NCBI GenBank assembly: GCA_016464825.1
Contig: JAEKNQ010000040.1
Coordinates: 62,001 to 126,000 of the forward strand
Length of the DNA: 64,000 nt
Reading direction: 5' to 3'
From: Candidatus Dormiibacter inghamiae
Lineage (GTDB): Bacteria; Chloroflexota; Dormibacteria; Dormibacterales; Dormibacteraceae
This document shows, piece after piece, positions 35,626-43,941 of the stretch. The notes under the pieces are model-generated. The model was not told the origin of the DNA. It was given only the letters and a program-made list of their open reading frames with translations, and did no database searches. Both the position numbers and the translations under genes were made by a program. Numbering within the stretch: the stretch's first letter is position 1; every line of letters starts with the position of its first letter.

Positions 35626-36544
35626 CCGAAGCTGCATGCCGGCCGGGCGACCGGCACTGCTGGCCCTGATCACGCTGTTGAGCGCCGCTGCGCTGATGGC
35701 TGCATGCAGCGGGAGCGGCGGCGGCACGGCGAAGACTTCAGCCAGACCTGCGGCAACCGCGGCAAGCCCGCAGCCAACCGTGGCGAGCCCGCAGCCAACC
35801 GCCCCGGACCGGGGCCCGGGCCAGAAGGGCCCGGTGGTCAGGGGCATCTACCGCTTCAAGTCAGAGGACTGGGGCGCCATGGCCAGCGCCGGTTTTAACG
35901 CTGTGACCGACGGCAACAGCTTCGGCGCGGCCCAGACCGCCGCCCGCCTGGCCGGGATGGTCTGGATGGGCAGCTGGAGCGCGGACCGGTGCGCCTTCGA
36001 GTTGAGCCCCGAGCAGATGGCGGCCCGGGTGGACCAAAACCGAGGCGTGAATTCGTACTTTCAACTCGGCGACGAACCCAACGTGCAAAAGTGCCCAGGG
36101 GCACCGGCGGCCTACCGCCAGGCGACCGCCCTCGTCCACCTGCACGACCCGACCGCCCAGACTTGGGTTGCCGACGATCAATTCAACGACCCCAACCTCG
36201 CCGCCTGGCCGTCGGGCCTGCCCATGCAGGGCACGGTCGACATCCTCGCGTTCGACGTCTACCCCTGCCAGCCGGCCCAGCCGTGCCGCTACAACCTGAT
36301 CGACGAGGCGGTCCTGCGCATCCACCAGGCGGGAGTGAAGTCTTGGCAGTTCATCCTGCCGGACTTCAACGAGCCGTCTTGGCGCCAGCCGACCCCGACC
36401 GAGCTGACGCAGATGTACGGGCACTGGCAGGGCCAGGGAGCCTCCGGCTACTGGCTGTACGCCTGGGATGCCGACGGAGTGGACATCCGGACGCTGCCGG
36501 GCAACCTGGACGCCGTAACGGCGATCAATCAGCAGCCCGTCTAA
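35612..36544 (+). CDS. Lipoprotein with glycoside-hydrolase-like barrel (paralogue 3 of 3)
   Basis: This protein is 310 residues from GTG 35612, which overlaps the kinase stop by 14 bp; ATG 35636 is an alternative. The signal helix ends in LMAAC (lipobox). A Pro/Gln/Thr/Ser linker with a 21-bp tandem repeat (ASPQPTV) leads to the domain: GIYRFKSEDW, LGDEPNVQKC, WVADDQFNDP, VDILAFDVYPC, FILPDFNEPSW and GYWLYAWD. It is highly similar to the 17919 protein and closes the polysaccharide operon. A role in trimming or binding the exported glycan is inferred. Confidence 0.72.
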   Translation: MKLVSRSCMPAGRPALLALITLLSAAALMAACSGSGGGTAKTSARPAATAASPQPTVASPQPTAPDRGPGQKGPVVRGIYRFKSEDWGAMASAGFNAVTDGNSFGAAQTAARLAGMVWMGSWSADRCAFELSPEQMAARVDQNRGVNSYFQLGDEPNVQKCPGAPAAYRQATALVHLHDPTAQTWVADDQFNDPNLAAWPSGLPMQGTVDILAFDVYPCQPAQPCRYNLIDEAVLRIHQAGVKSWQFILPDFNEPSWRQPTPTELTQMYGHWQGQGASGYWLYAWDADGVDIRTLPGNLDAVTAINQQPV

Positions 36545-36558
36545 GTCCTGAAGTAGGC

Positions 36559-36589
36559 GAGACACCTGTCTGGCGCCTCCGGGTGTCTC
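36559..36589 (+). terminator. Hairpin after the polysaccharide operon
   Basis: GAGACACC (36559-36566) pairs perfectly with GGTGTCTC (36582-36589) across a 15-nt loop, starting 14 bp after the stop of the last operon gene. No run of T follows. Position and symmetry make it the likely operon end. Confidence 0.5.
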
Positions 36590-36760
36590 AGGAAACTCGA
36601 GGATAAGGACAGCGTGTTTGTTACTTGTCAGGAGAAGGACAGACGCCCATAGCAATGGGCAATTGTCCCAACTGACGGCCAAACTGCCCAGCAACCGTGC
36701 GGCAGCGCCCAGCCGCCGGGGCGAATTCGCCCGGGTCGTCCCGCGGACCAGTCCGATGCA

Positions 36761-37483
36761 TCATGAATTGGGGATTAGGCCCCATCGCGCAGCAAGCAGC
36801 ACCGCCTCCGTGCGGTTGCGCAGGCTGAGCTTCCGGTAGATCGCCGCGATGTGGTTGCGGACGGTCTTCTCGCTGACAGTCCGCGCGCGGGCGATCGCCG
36901 CCACCGACCGTGCCTGCCCCAGCTGGGCAAGCACTTCGAGTTCGGTGGGGGATAGATTCTCGGCCGGTGAGCCAGGCACCGCGCCCCGCCGGTGGGGACC
37001 GGCGATGGCCGCCTCCAGCAGTTCAGCGCTGACCGCCCGGTGACCGTCGAGTACCGCGACCACTCCAGTGACAAGCTCCGCCTGCGCGCACTCTTTGATG
37101 AATAGGCCGGCCGCGCCCTCCAGCATCAGCCCCACGGCCAGCACCATCTCAACCAGCTCGCCGAGGATGATCACTGGGACTGGTGGCCGGAGCTCCAGCA
37201 TGGCCCGGAGGATGGCGCGGCCGTCCAGCGGCTCCGCGTTCAGGTCGCACACGACGAGATCGGGCCGGGCCGCCTCGACCATCTGAGCGGTGAGGTCAGA
37301 GCCGGTCGTCGCCCGGGTCAGTGCGCTCAGCGGCGGCTGGCGAAGCAGCGAGCCAAGCGCCTCCAGGAAGAGGGGTTGGCGATCCACCAGCAGAAGGCTG
37401 GGGGCGCACGTGGCGACGGTTCCAGGAGCCGGTGCAGTCGCTCGCCGACGGGCTCCGCCGGCCGGGCTCAGTACGACGGTCAT
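36761..37483 (-). CDS. LuxR/NarL-type response regulator with atypical receiver
   Basis: This protein is 240 residues from ATG 37483 (a longer TTG start at 37528 is possible but lacks support). The receiver-like domain has LLLVDRQPLF, the phosphorylatable-position Asp in VVCDLN (Asp80) and a Lys in GLFIKE (Lys130). The second acidic residue of the first strand is Arg, and the Thr/Ser expected in the fourth strand (VIILGE) is Gly. The C-terminal LuxR helix-turn-helix is complete: LSPTELEVLAQLGQ, IARARTVSEKTVRNHIAAIYRKL. It may work without phosphorylation. It converges with the polysaccharide operon and no kinase is adjacent in the same direction. Confidence 0.82.
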   Translation of the reverse strand: MTVVLSPAGGARRRATAPAPGTVATCAPSLLLVDRQPLFLEALGSLLRQPPLSALTRATTGSDLTAQMVEAARPDLVVCDLNAEPLDGRAILRAMLELRPPVPVIILGELVEMVLAVGLMLEGAAGLFIKECAQAELVTGVVAVLDGHRAVSAELLEAAIAGPHRRGAVPGSPAENLSPTELEVLAQLGQARSVAAIARARTVSEKTVRNHIAAIYRKLSLRNRTEAVLLAARWGLIPNS

Positions 37484-38149
37484 AGACACGCCGCCAGGCA
37501 AGACACGCGAGCGGGGCGCTGGCGGCAATGGCGATCCCTGATCCAGCCCAGCCCACTCGGCGGCGCCATGGGCACCAGATCAGCCGGCACCAGGGCCCGG
37601 TCAGCCTGCAGCGCGCGCGGCATGAACCGGAAGACGAGATGACGGTGATCCCCCTTTTCTCCCATTCGATTGTGTTCCCTCCTCCACATGTCGGAACCGG
37701 CGGAAGTCAGCCGGCCTGTATGCCGAGAATCGCACGCGCCGGCAGTTGCAGCCAATAGGACGTTTTTGCCCCCATGAGCGTGAGGCCCAGGCGACCGGGA
37801 CGGTCAGCCCCGGTGCGCACGGCGGCGGGGCGTTGGGGTACGCGTCTGCCAATCTCAGAGCTGGCCATCCCATCCGATCGCTCCACCTGGCTCAGAAAGG
37901 CGGCAACCCCAGCCCCAGCCCACCCCGCGGCCGGAATGTCCCGGAACCCGAATAGTCCGTTTTCCCAAGCACTGGACGGAGCTGGTGCAGGTAGCCAACC
38001 GAATTGAGGCTCTTGACTTGTCTTTTCAAAGGAGTTATGGTCAGTTTACTCGGAACATTCAGTACGGGCTGACCTACGGCCTGGGCTAACAGGCCCTGCC
38101 GAGGTCGTCAGTTGTTTACAGCAGCTTTTGGAGGCCGGAAACGGACCTG
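37484..38149. promoter_or_regulatory. Divergent intergenic region (666 bp)
   Basis: The space lies between the minus-strand LuxR-type regulator and the plus-strand kinase-like/NarL pair, so it should carry promoters for both. I see one fair sigma-70-like promoter near its right end (listed separately). The rest shows short GC-rich open frames with no recognisable protein content and no structured RNA that I can name. Confidence 0.4.
38013..38041 (+). promoter_or_regulatory. Candidate promoter for the kinase-like/NarL operon
   Basis: TTGACT (38013-38018) is followed after 17 bp by TATGGT (38036-38041), five and four matches to the sigma-70 consensus. It sits about 110 bp upstream of the first gene. 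The intervening AAAGGAG plus ATG could also start an 11-codon peptide, but the spacing between them is too short to be convincing. Confidence 0.4.
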
Positions 38150-38827
38150 GTGACCCTCGACACCCTCGCGGACGACGGCAAAGCCCGGTTGGCAGATGCT
38201 CAGGCCACCGAGCTGCGCATCAAGCAAGACGTTGCCCGCGAACTCCAGGACCGGGTCGCGCAGCCCATTGCGGCGATGCTCGTCGAGATGGAGAACTTCA
38301 ATTTGCTCGACTTCGAACGCGAGCGCATGCTGGGCGACGTGACTCTCTACCAGGACGCAATCCGGGACGTGCTGGGCAACATCCGCGAGATTCTCTACGA
38401 GCTTCGGGGCCAGAAGGATCTCGGCCGGGACTTTCCAGCCTGGGTCGGCCGGATGCTGGACCGGTTCCAGGCCCAAACCGGCATCCTGACTCGGTTCACT
38501 GTCTCAGCGACCTGGCCGTCGCGGTTGGCCATCATGGCGTCGATCAACCTCTACCGGATGCTGGAAGAGGCGCTGAACAACGTCCGCCGGCACAGCGGCA
38601 CAAAGCTGGTCGAGGTTTTCTTGGAGATAGCGGAGGGGGACCTGGCAGTGGTCAGCGTCGTCGACGATGGGCAGGGCTTGCAATCTGGCCTGGCGGACGA
38701 CATCGGGCTGGGCAGGCTCGGAATGAGGGAGCGTGCCCTGCTGCTGGGCGGCGAATTGACTATCAAACCCGTAAGCCCGCACCGCACCGAGCTTGCGGCC
38801 CTGATTCCCAAGGAGAAGCTGATATGA
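38150..38827 (+). CDS. Histidine-kinase-like ATPase-domain protein lacking the phosphoacceptor His
   Basis: This 225-residue soluble protein matches the HisKA_3/HATPase layout of NarX/DesK-type sensors. The dimerisation helix reads RELQDRVAQPIAAM (about 30-43); the family has His where this has Gln (ELHD to ELQD). The ATP-binding part is intact: N box LEEALNNVRRHSG, G1 DDGQGL and G2 GLGRLGMRERALLLGGEL. There is no sensor or membrane domain. GTG start at 38150. It overlaps the response regulator by 4 nt (ATGA), so the two act together. It may work as a phosphatase, an adaptor, or use another phosphoacceptor. Confidence 0.82.
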   Translation: MTLDTLADDGKARLADAQATELRIKQDVARELQDRVAQPIAAMLVEMENFNLLDFERERMLGDVTLYQDAIRDVLGNIREILYELRGQKDLGRDFPAWVGRMLDRFQAQTGILTRFTVSATWPSRLAIMASINLYRMLEEALNNVRRHSGTKLVEVFLEIAEGDLAVVSVVDDGQGLQSGLADDIGLGRLGMRERALLLGGELTIKPVSPHRTELAALIPKEKLI

Positions 38828-39480
38828 GCGTTACCACCGAGACCGTGAAGGTAGTCGTCGTCGACGATCAGACCCTGTTTCGCAGCGGGCTCGCCCTGCT
38901 GCTGGGCGAGGATCCTCGCATCGAGGTCGTCGGTCAGGCCGGCAGCGGACTGGCTGCCATAGATCTGATTGCCTCGCTGAAGCCAGATGTGATCTTGATG
39001 GACGTCAAGATGCCGGGGCTGGACGGCATCGAAGCCACCCGGCGCATACTGACCGCCAACCCGGAAATGAAGGTGCTGATCCTGACCACCTTCGACACCG
39101 ACTCGAGCATCATTCAGGCCTTGCAGGCGGGGGCTTCGGGCTATGTGCTTAAGGACTCGCGGGCGGACGCCATCGTCTCCAGCATCCTGGCCGTGATGGC
39201 CGGCGAGCGGGTGATGGCTAGCACCGTGGCGACGCGGGTGCTCGATATGCTTACCGGCACCAGTACTCGAAACGAGTTCTACGATGGGCTGACCCCCCGA
39301 GAGATAGAGATCCTGAAGCTGCTCGCGACTGGCATGGCCAACAAACAGATCGCCTACAAGCTGGGCATCAGCGAAAAGACTGTGCGCAATCACGTCAGCA
39401 ACATGTACGAGAAGCTGCAGATCTTCGACCGCGCCCAGGCGGTCCTCTATGCCGTACGCAAAGGCCTGGTCGAGGTATAG
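38824..39480 (+). CDS. NarL/FixJ-family response regulator
   Basis: This 218-residue protein has a complete receiver: Asp14/Asp15 in VVDDQ, phosphorylation site Asp60 in LMDVKMPG, Thr88 and Lys110. The C-terminal LuxR-type helix-turn-helix begins LTPREIEILKLLATG with ISEKTVRNHVSNMYEKL as the recognition region. Start ATG 38824 overlaps the kinase-like stop. All phosphorylation residues are present, in contrast to the partner kinase, so the phosphate may come from another kinase or acetyl phosphate. Confidence 0.93.
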   Translation: MSVTTETVKVVVVDDQTLFRSGLALLLGEDPRIEVVGQAGSGLAAIDLIASLKPDVILMDVKMPGLDGIEATRRILTANPEMKVLILTTFDTDSSIIQALQAGASGYVLKDSRADAIVSSILAVMAGERVMASTVATRVLDMLTGTSTRNEFYDGLTPREIEILKLLATGMANKQIAYKLGISEKTVRNHVSNMYEKLQIFDRAQAVLYAVRKGLVEV

Positions 39481-39539
39481 GTAGTGCGGCCGGCGGGCTA
39501 ACGCCGCTGGCTGGTAGTTGCAGACCCGTCGCTGCTTCG

Positions 39540-39588
39540 GAGGTGGCCACCTCGCCCTGAAGCCGAGACTGCGGGACCTCTCAGGGCG
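39540..39588. terminator. Inverted repeats between convergent genes
   Basis: A perfect 14-bp palindrome GAGGTGGCCACCTC (39540-39553) is followed by an 8-bp inverted repeat, CGCCCTGA (39553-39560) with TCAGGGCG (39581-39588), the latter overlapping the stop of the minus-strand gene. The location between convergent stops favours termination; the palindrome could also bind a protein dimer. Confidence 0.4.
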
Positions 39589-39847
39589 TGGGCGCAGCCC
39601 CAGGTTGCCCCACCGCTACGTTGAACCAATGCCAGAAATTGAAGCCGCCATAGATGAGGAAAAGCAGGATAACGCCCAAGATGACGAGGCCGAGGATCAT
39701 TCCAATCGGGCTGCCACCCGGCTGCTCCTCAACTATCTCATCACCGGTCACCGGGTGGCGGTAGTAGCGGCGGTAGGTGTAGCCACCACCGCCGAAGATC
39801 AGGGCCAGGAAGAGGGCGACCAGGACGATCAGCAGGAGGGTTCCCAT
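39581..39847 (-). CDS. Small two-helix membrane protein, 88 residues
   Basis: Helix one spans about 3-19 (LLLIVLVALFLALIFGGGG), followed by a Tyr/Arg-rich loop (YTYRRYYRHPVTGDEIVEE) and helix two at about 48-67. The short tail ends PGAAPTP. A CTGGAG ribosome site sits 8 bp before the ATG, which supports expression. Function unknown; similar small proteins occur as standalone genes. It converges with the NarL gene. Confidence 0.72.
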   Translation of the reverse strand: MGTLLLIVLVALFLALIFGGGGYTYRRYYRHPVTGDEIVEEQPGGSPIGMILGLVILGVILLFLIYGGFNFWHWFNVAVGQPGAAPTP

Positions 39848-40122
39848 CTAAATTACTCCAGAAGTGGATTAGGCTGGCAGTTCTTGCCCGTAGAAATATG
39901 CTAACACCTCTATCATGTTTCGTCCAAAGCTGGAGGTCAAGCAGGCCTCCGCCAGCGCTGGCGAACGTTGTCGATGGCTGAGACGCTGAGCAGCAACCTC
40001 GACATGGCCCGGCAGTACGCTAGCCGATTGTGTGGTTGCCGTTCGGCAGGCTGGAGCGGGCCCCGCGAGCTGCAGTGGATGTTTGGGGCGCGGCAGTTTC
40101 CGCAGTCGGCAGGTCTTAATGC

Positions 40123-41025
40123 TCAGTGATCCGCTCGGCGGTAGGCGCCGGGCGGCACTGATAGATGACGTTTGAAGGCCTTACTGAACCCAGCCGCCGA
40201 CTCATAGCCCGCCGCCGCGGCTACCTGCTCGACCACCGCTCCATCGCGGAGCATGGCGGCAGCCCTTTCCAGGCGCCACTTGGTCAGATACTGGATCGGC
40301 GTATCGCCGACAGTAGACCGAAATCGGACTGCAAAAGCGGAGCGAGAGAGGCCCACCCTCGATGCCAGCTCGGCCAGCGTCCACTGCCTGGCCGGCGCTT
40401 CGTGCATGAGCTCCAGGGCCGTCCCAACTCTCGCTTCGGCCAGACCGCGCAACCAGCTGGCGTCCTCAGCTGGAAGGTCGGCAAGATGGCTTCGCAGGAT
40501 ATAGACGAAGAGCGCATCGCAAAGGCGGTTGACAACAGTGCTCTTGCCCGGACGATCGGACTGTGACTCGTAGCTTAATAAACGCAGCGTCTGAGCCAGC
40601 CAGGCTCCAACCTCACCGCCCGCGTCACGCGCATGAATGACGTTGGGCAGAGAAGAAGCCAGTAGGCTCGGGCGCAGGTCCCGGAACCGAAAGCAGCCGC
40701 AGATCAGGTGCGCCGCGGCATGCCTGCCAGGCGCTTGCGTTGGAAGCGTCCCAGCTACAAGGTCGTCAAGCTCCAGGGTCGGTGAGTCGGGGCGATCTCG
40801 GAGGCTGTGGCTGTAGCCCGGGGCCAGTACGACGACCTCGCCTGCCTGCACGTAGAGGGGCGCGCTTCCTTCGACCTCCAGCAGGCATTGACCCCGCGAG
40901 ATGACGTGAAAGGCAAAGTCGTCTCGCGCGCCCGAGCGGATTCCCCAAGGCGGGTTCAGGCGCAGTTCCGCAAAGACGCTGCTTTCGAGGCGAATCGTGT
41001 TCAGAACGTCAGATAGTACGTCCAC
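40123..41025 (-). CDS. AraC-family transcriptional regulator with cupin sensor
   Basis: This 300-residue protein has an N-terminal cupin-like ligand domain (about 1-170): DFAFHVISRGQCLLEVEG, VQAGEVVVLAPGYSHSL. The C-terminal double helix-turn-helix (about 195-298) reads WTLAELASRVGLSRSAFAVRFR, GDTPIQYLTKWRLERAA and AAAGYESAAGFSKAFKR. It is divergently transcribed from the SDR/NmrA genes across 61 bp, and regulators of this type often control such adjacent oxidoreductases. Confidence 0.93.
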   Translation of the reverse strand: MDVLSDVLNTIRLESSVFAELRLNPPWGIRSGARDDFAFHVISRGQCLLEVEGSAPLYVQAGEVVVLAPGYSHSLRDRPDSPTLELDDLVAGTLPTQAPGRHAAAHLICGCFRFRDLRPSLLASSLPNVIHARDAGGEVGAWLAQTLRLLSYESQSDRPGKSTVVNRLCDALFVYILRSHLADLPAEDASWLRGLAEARVGTALELMHEAPARQWTLAELASRVGLSRSAFAVRFRSTVGDTPIQYLTKWRLERAAAMLRDGAVVEQVAAAAGYESAAGFSKAFKRHLSVPPGAYRRADH

Positions 41026-41086
41026 CGTGCTCCTTCTGGACGCCTAGACAAGCAACTCGCACTCTAGCACATAGACAGTCCGCCAG

Positions 41087-41966
41087 ATGCTGATCTATGA
41101 TTCCGCGATGGCCAGCGCTGCGACTCCAAGCTTCGACCTGGGCGGCAGCGTGGCCATCGTCACCGGTGCGAGCGGTGGACTCGGTAAAGAGATAGCGCGC
41201 GAGCTGGTGCGGCTCGGGGCCGAGGTGGTTGTCGGCGTGCGGGACGTGGGTCGCGGGGAGGCCGCTAAAGCAGAGATCGCTGGCGGCGCCGAAGGCAGGG
41301 TTCATGTCATGCAGGTCGATGTCGCGACCCTAGCCTCGGTGAGAGCTTTCGCCCGATCAATACAGGAGCGATTCGGTTCCGTTCAAGTTCTGGCCAACAA
41401 CGCTGGCGCCTGGTTCACCGACAGGCGACTGAGTGCGGACAAGGTCGAACTCACCTTCGCCACCAATGTCCTCGGGCCGCATCTGCTGACCGGACTTCTG
41501 GCCGACCCTCTGCGCGCGGAGGGCGGTGGTCGCGTGGTCAACGTGGTTTCCGCGATTTCGACTAAGCCCGACCTCACAGATCTTCAGTTCGAGCGCCGGC
41601 CCTATGAAGGTTACCAGGCTTACGCACAATCCAAGGGTGCCTTGCGCATGATCACCTGGGGCTGGGCGAACCGTTTTCAGGGCACGGGCGTGACAGTCAA
41701 TGCCGCAGCTCCCGGCTTTGTTCGGACCGGCTTCAACCGGAACGCGCGCGGCCTCAGAGCAGCCTTCATCAACCTCTCGGGGCCGGTTTTTCGCTGTGAG
41801 CCCCGAACGAGGCGCGGACACGCCAATTTGGGTGGCCACCGCACCCCAGTTGGAACAAGCCACGGGAAGCTACTTCAGTGGCAGGCGGGAACGCGAGGGC
41901 GGCCTTCGTGACCCCGACGCGGTGGCCGAGCTCGAACGTCTGTGCTGCGAGTTGGAGGAAACATGA
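41087..41966 (+). pseudogene. Short-chain dehydrogenase with a single-base frameshift
   Basis: The first frame (41087 to about 41785) encodes a good SDR: VTGASGGLGKE, NNAGAWFTD, catalytic Ser in VVSAIS, YAQSKGAL (Tyr-x3-Lys) and APGFVRTGF. It then runs into non-homologous text and stops at 41911. From about 41788 the +1 frame carries the missing SDR end (VSPERGADTPIWVATAPQLE, then GSYFSGRRE) and stops at 41966. That restored stop overlaps the next ATG (ATGA, 41963-41966). The shift falls near the GGGG/TTTTT tracts at 41780-41800. It may be a true inactivating mutation or a sequencing error. ATG 41108 is an alternative start. Confidence 0.8.
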
Positions 41967-42820
41967 CCGATTTGATCCTCGTGACGGGCGCCGGCGGAAA
42001 CATTGGCGGCCCGCTGGTGAGCCGGCTAGTCGCCATGGGTCTCGAGATCAGGATCCTCAGCCGCGATCCAGCCGACAAGAGTTCCGCTGCCGGCACCGTC
42101 CAGGTAATTCAAGGCGACCTTGACCGCCGCGATACCCTGGACCGCGCTCTCGACGGGGTGACAAGGCTGTTCGCCCTGTCCCCGGGCCCAGACGTACCGC
42201 TCCAGGACGCCAACCTGTTGAGCGCCGCCGAGCGGGCCAGGGTTCGCCAGGTTGTCTTGCTTTCTTCGTTGGGTGCCGAGCTGGGCGGGATCGGCGGCGG
42301 GAGCCAGCATCTTCCGGGAGAGGTCCTGTTACGTGAGTCGGGCCTGCCTTGGACCATCCTCCACCCGAGCGAGTTCATGACTAACACTACGTGGTGGGCC
42401 GACTCGATCGCAGCAGCCAGCGCGATCTTCGTGCCTTCGGGAACGGGCCGGGTGGCATTGATCGATCCCACCGACATAGCCGAGGTCGCTGCCCACGTTC
42501 TGACAACACCCCAGCAAGACGACGGGAAGATCTACCGGCTGACTGGACCCGAGCCGATGACAACTGCCGATATCGCTGCGCACCTGACCGACATCCTCGG
42601 CCGGTCGATCCGACACATCGACATTCCGGCCGCCGAATTCTCGGCCCAGCTGCTCAAGTCTGGACTGCCTCCGCCCCTTGTCGATTTGCAGCTGAAGTAT
42701 TACGCCGCCGTGAAGGCCGGGACGGCTGACGTGGTCACGAGTGATGTTGAACAGCTGCTCAGCCGGCCGGCAACCGGTTACCGGACCTGGCTCGAGCAGC
42801 ACGCGGCGTTGTTCCGGTAG
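41963..42820 (+). CDS. NmrA-like NAD(P)-binding protein (atypical SDR)
   Basis: This 285-residue protein opens MTDLILVTGAGGNIGGPLVSRL, the dinucleotide-binding fold of NmrA/QOR2-type atypical SDRs. It continues with ILSRDP, VIQGDLDRRDTLDRAL and WTILHPSEFMTN, where the catalytic Tyr is not evident. The C-terminus contains TADIAAHLTDILGRSIRHIDI. ATG 41963, with GGAGGA 5 bp upstream, is preferred to 41942. It may sense redox state or reduce a small carbonyl/quinone. It is coupled to the frameshifted SDR and probably under the AraC regulator. Confidence 0.85.
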   Translation: MTDLILVTGAGGNIGGPLVSRLVAMGLEIRILSRDPADKSSAAGTVQVIQGDLDRRDTLDRALDGVTRLFALSPGPDVPLQDANLLSAAERARVRQVVLLSSLGAELGGIGGGSQHLPGEVLLRESGLPWTILHPSEFMTNTTWWADSIAAASAIFVPSGTGRVALIDPTDIAEVAAHVLTTPQQDDGKIYRLTGPEPMTTADIAAHLTDILGRSIRHIDIPAAEFSAQLLKSGLPPPLVDLQLKYYAAVKAGTADVVTSDVEQLLSRPATGYRTWLEQHAALFR

Positions 42821-42862
42821 ATCATTGGTGCCTAGCCCGAGCTGCGGCCACACGAACAGGGA

Positions 42863-43786
42863 CTAGTAGATGAAGCCGATCAGGTGCACCTTGCTGTAGT
42901 CGGCGGGGCTCAGTAATCGGGTGTCGATCTCGTTCCAGCCCTTGTAGTTCATCTCCGAGACCTGGAAGGAACCGTCCTCGTTGACCTGTTCCACAAAGGC
43001 TACGTGGCCGTAATAGACGCTTTCCCAGGTGATCATGAATGCGCCCGGCTGAGGAGTCTGTCCCACCGGATAGCCCAACGCCCGCGCGTTGTCGTACCAG
43101 GCGTGCGCGTCACCCGTCCAGGGCACGTAGCGGCGGCTGGCGGCGTACCAGGTGCACTGGCCGTAGACAAACTTCGAATTGCTGAACGTGCCCATGTGGG
43201 GCGCCTCATCCGAGAAGCGTCGAGGCCAGAGTTGGGGGCCGATCCCGCCGGGAACTATCAGCTGGTTGCCAGCCGGCAGCTGGTCGGCGGTCCGAAGGTA
43301 GTTGAAGTCGGCGATGGTCTGGGCGGACGCGTGGTAACGGGCAGCTAGGTCACTCAGCGTGTCGCCGGCTTTGACAGTGACCACCACCCCGTGCAGCGGC
43401 GGCACAATCAGCTGCTCGCCCGCGGCAATCCTGTCGCTCTTGGCCAGCAGCGTCGGATTGGACCAGCGGATCTCGTTGCTGGAGACCTGAAAACGCTTGG
43501 CGACCGAATAGATGTCGTCGCCCTCCTTCGCCGTATAGCGGATCGGTTGGTGCTGCAGCTGCGGACCGTTGGGGAGTCCGGCCGGCTTCACTATCGTCCC
43601 AGAGCGGCCGAGCTCGACGCTGCCGCTCTGGCCGCCCTCGCCCAGCGCCAGGCCCTGGGCGTTGACCACGCCGAGCCGCAGGTTCGCGCTGGACCGGAAA
43701 TCCTGGTTCACAGTCGCGTAACCTGCCAATGAGATCGCGATCACCAAAACGATGGCGTGCGCGAAGAATCGACTGATTACCGCCAA
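42863..43786 (-). CDS. LysM-CHAP peptidoglycan hydrolase
   Basis: This 307-residue exported protein has an N-terminal anchor/signal helix (about 8-26), LysM repeat 1 (about 82-129, GDDIYSVAKRFQV), LysM repeat 2 (134-178, AGDTLSDLAARYHA) and a C-terminal CHAP domain with catalytic Cys211 in YGQCTWYAA and His261 in GHVAFVE. LysM binds peptidoglycan; CHAP cleaves peptide or amide bonds. The start is TTG 43786, directly after an in-frame stop, so there is little choice. Divergent from the MoxR operon, which also acts at the envelope. Confidence 0.9.
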   Translation of the reverse strand: MAVISRFFAHAIVLVIAISLAGYATVNQDFRSSANLRLGVVNAQGLALGEGGQSGSVELGRSGTIVKPAGLPNGPQLQHQPIRYTAKEGDDIYSVAKRFQVSSNEIRWSNPTLLAKSDRIAAGEQLIVPPLHGVVVTVKAGDTLSDLAARYHASAQTIADFNYLRTADQLPAGNQLIVPGGIGPQLWPRRFSDEAPHMGTFSNSKFVYGQCTWYAASRRYVPWTGDAHAWYDNARALGYPVGQTPQPGAFMITWESVYYGHVAFVEQVNEDGSFQVSEMNYKGWNEIDTRLLSPADYSKVHLIGFIY

Positions 43787-43941
43787 CTACCGAGCTACCC
43801 CCGAAATTTGCCCCTGCCGCGGGACATTGCTTGTCGGGAGTCACCCTACCCAATCCGCGACTGCGAAGTCAAGCCTGCCCAGGACTTCTCGGCCTGCCAA
43901 GCCTCCGGACTCTTTCGGTTCGAATCCAAGCCGTGCCTCGG

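Noticed and set aside
38030-38070. AAAGGAG followed by ATG and an 11-codon frame (possible leader peptide)
   Set aside because: The spacing between the site and ATG is too short and no attenuator structure is visible; the promoter reading of the same bases is more economical.
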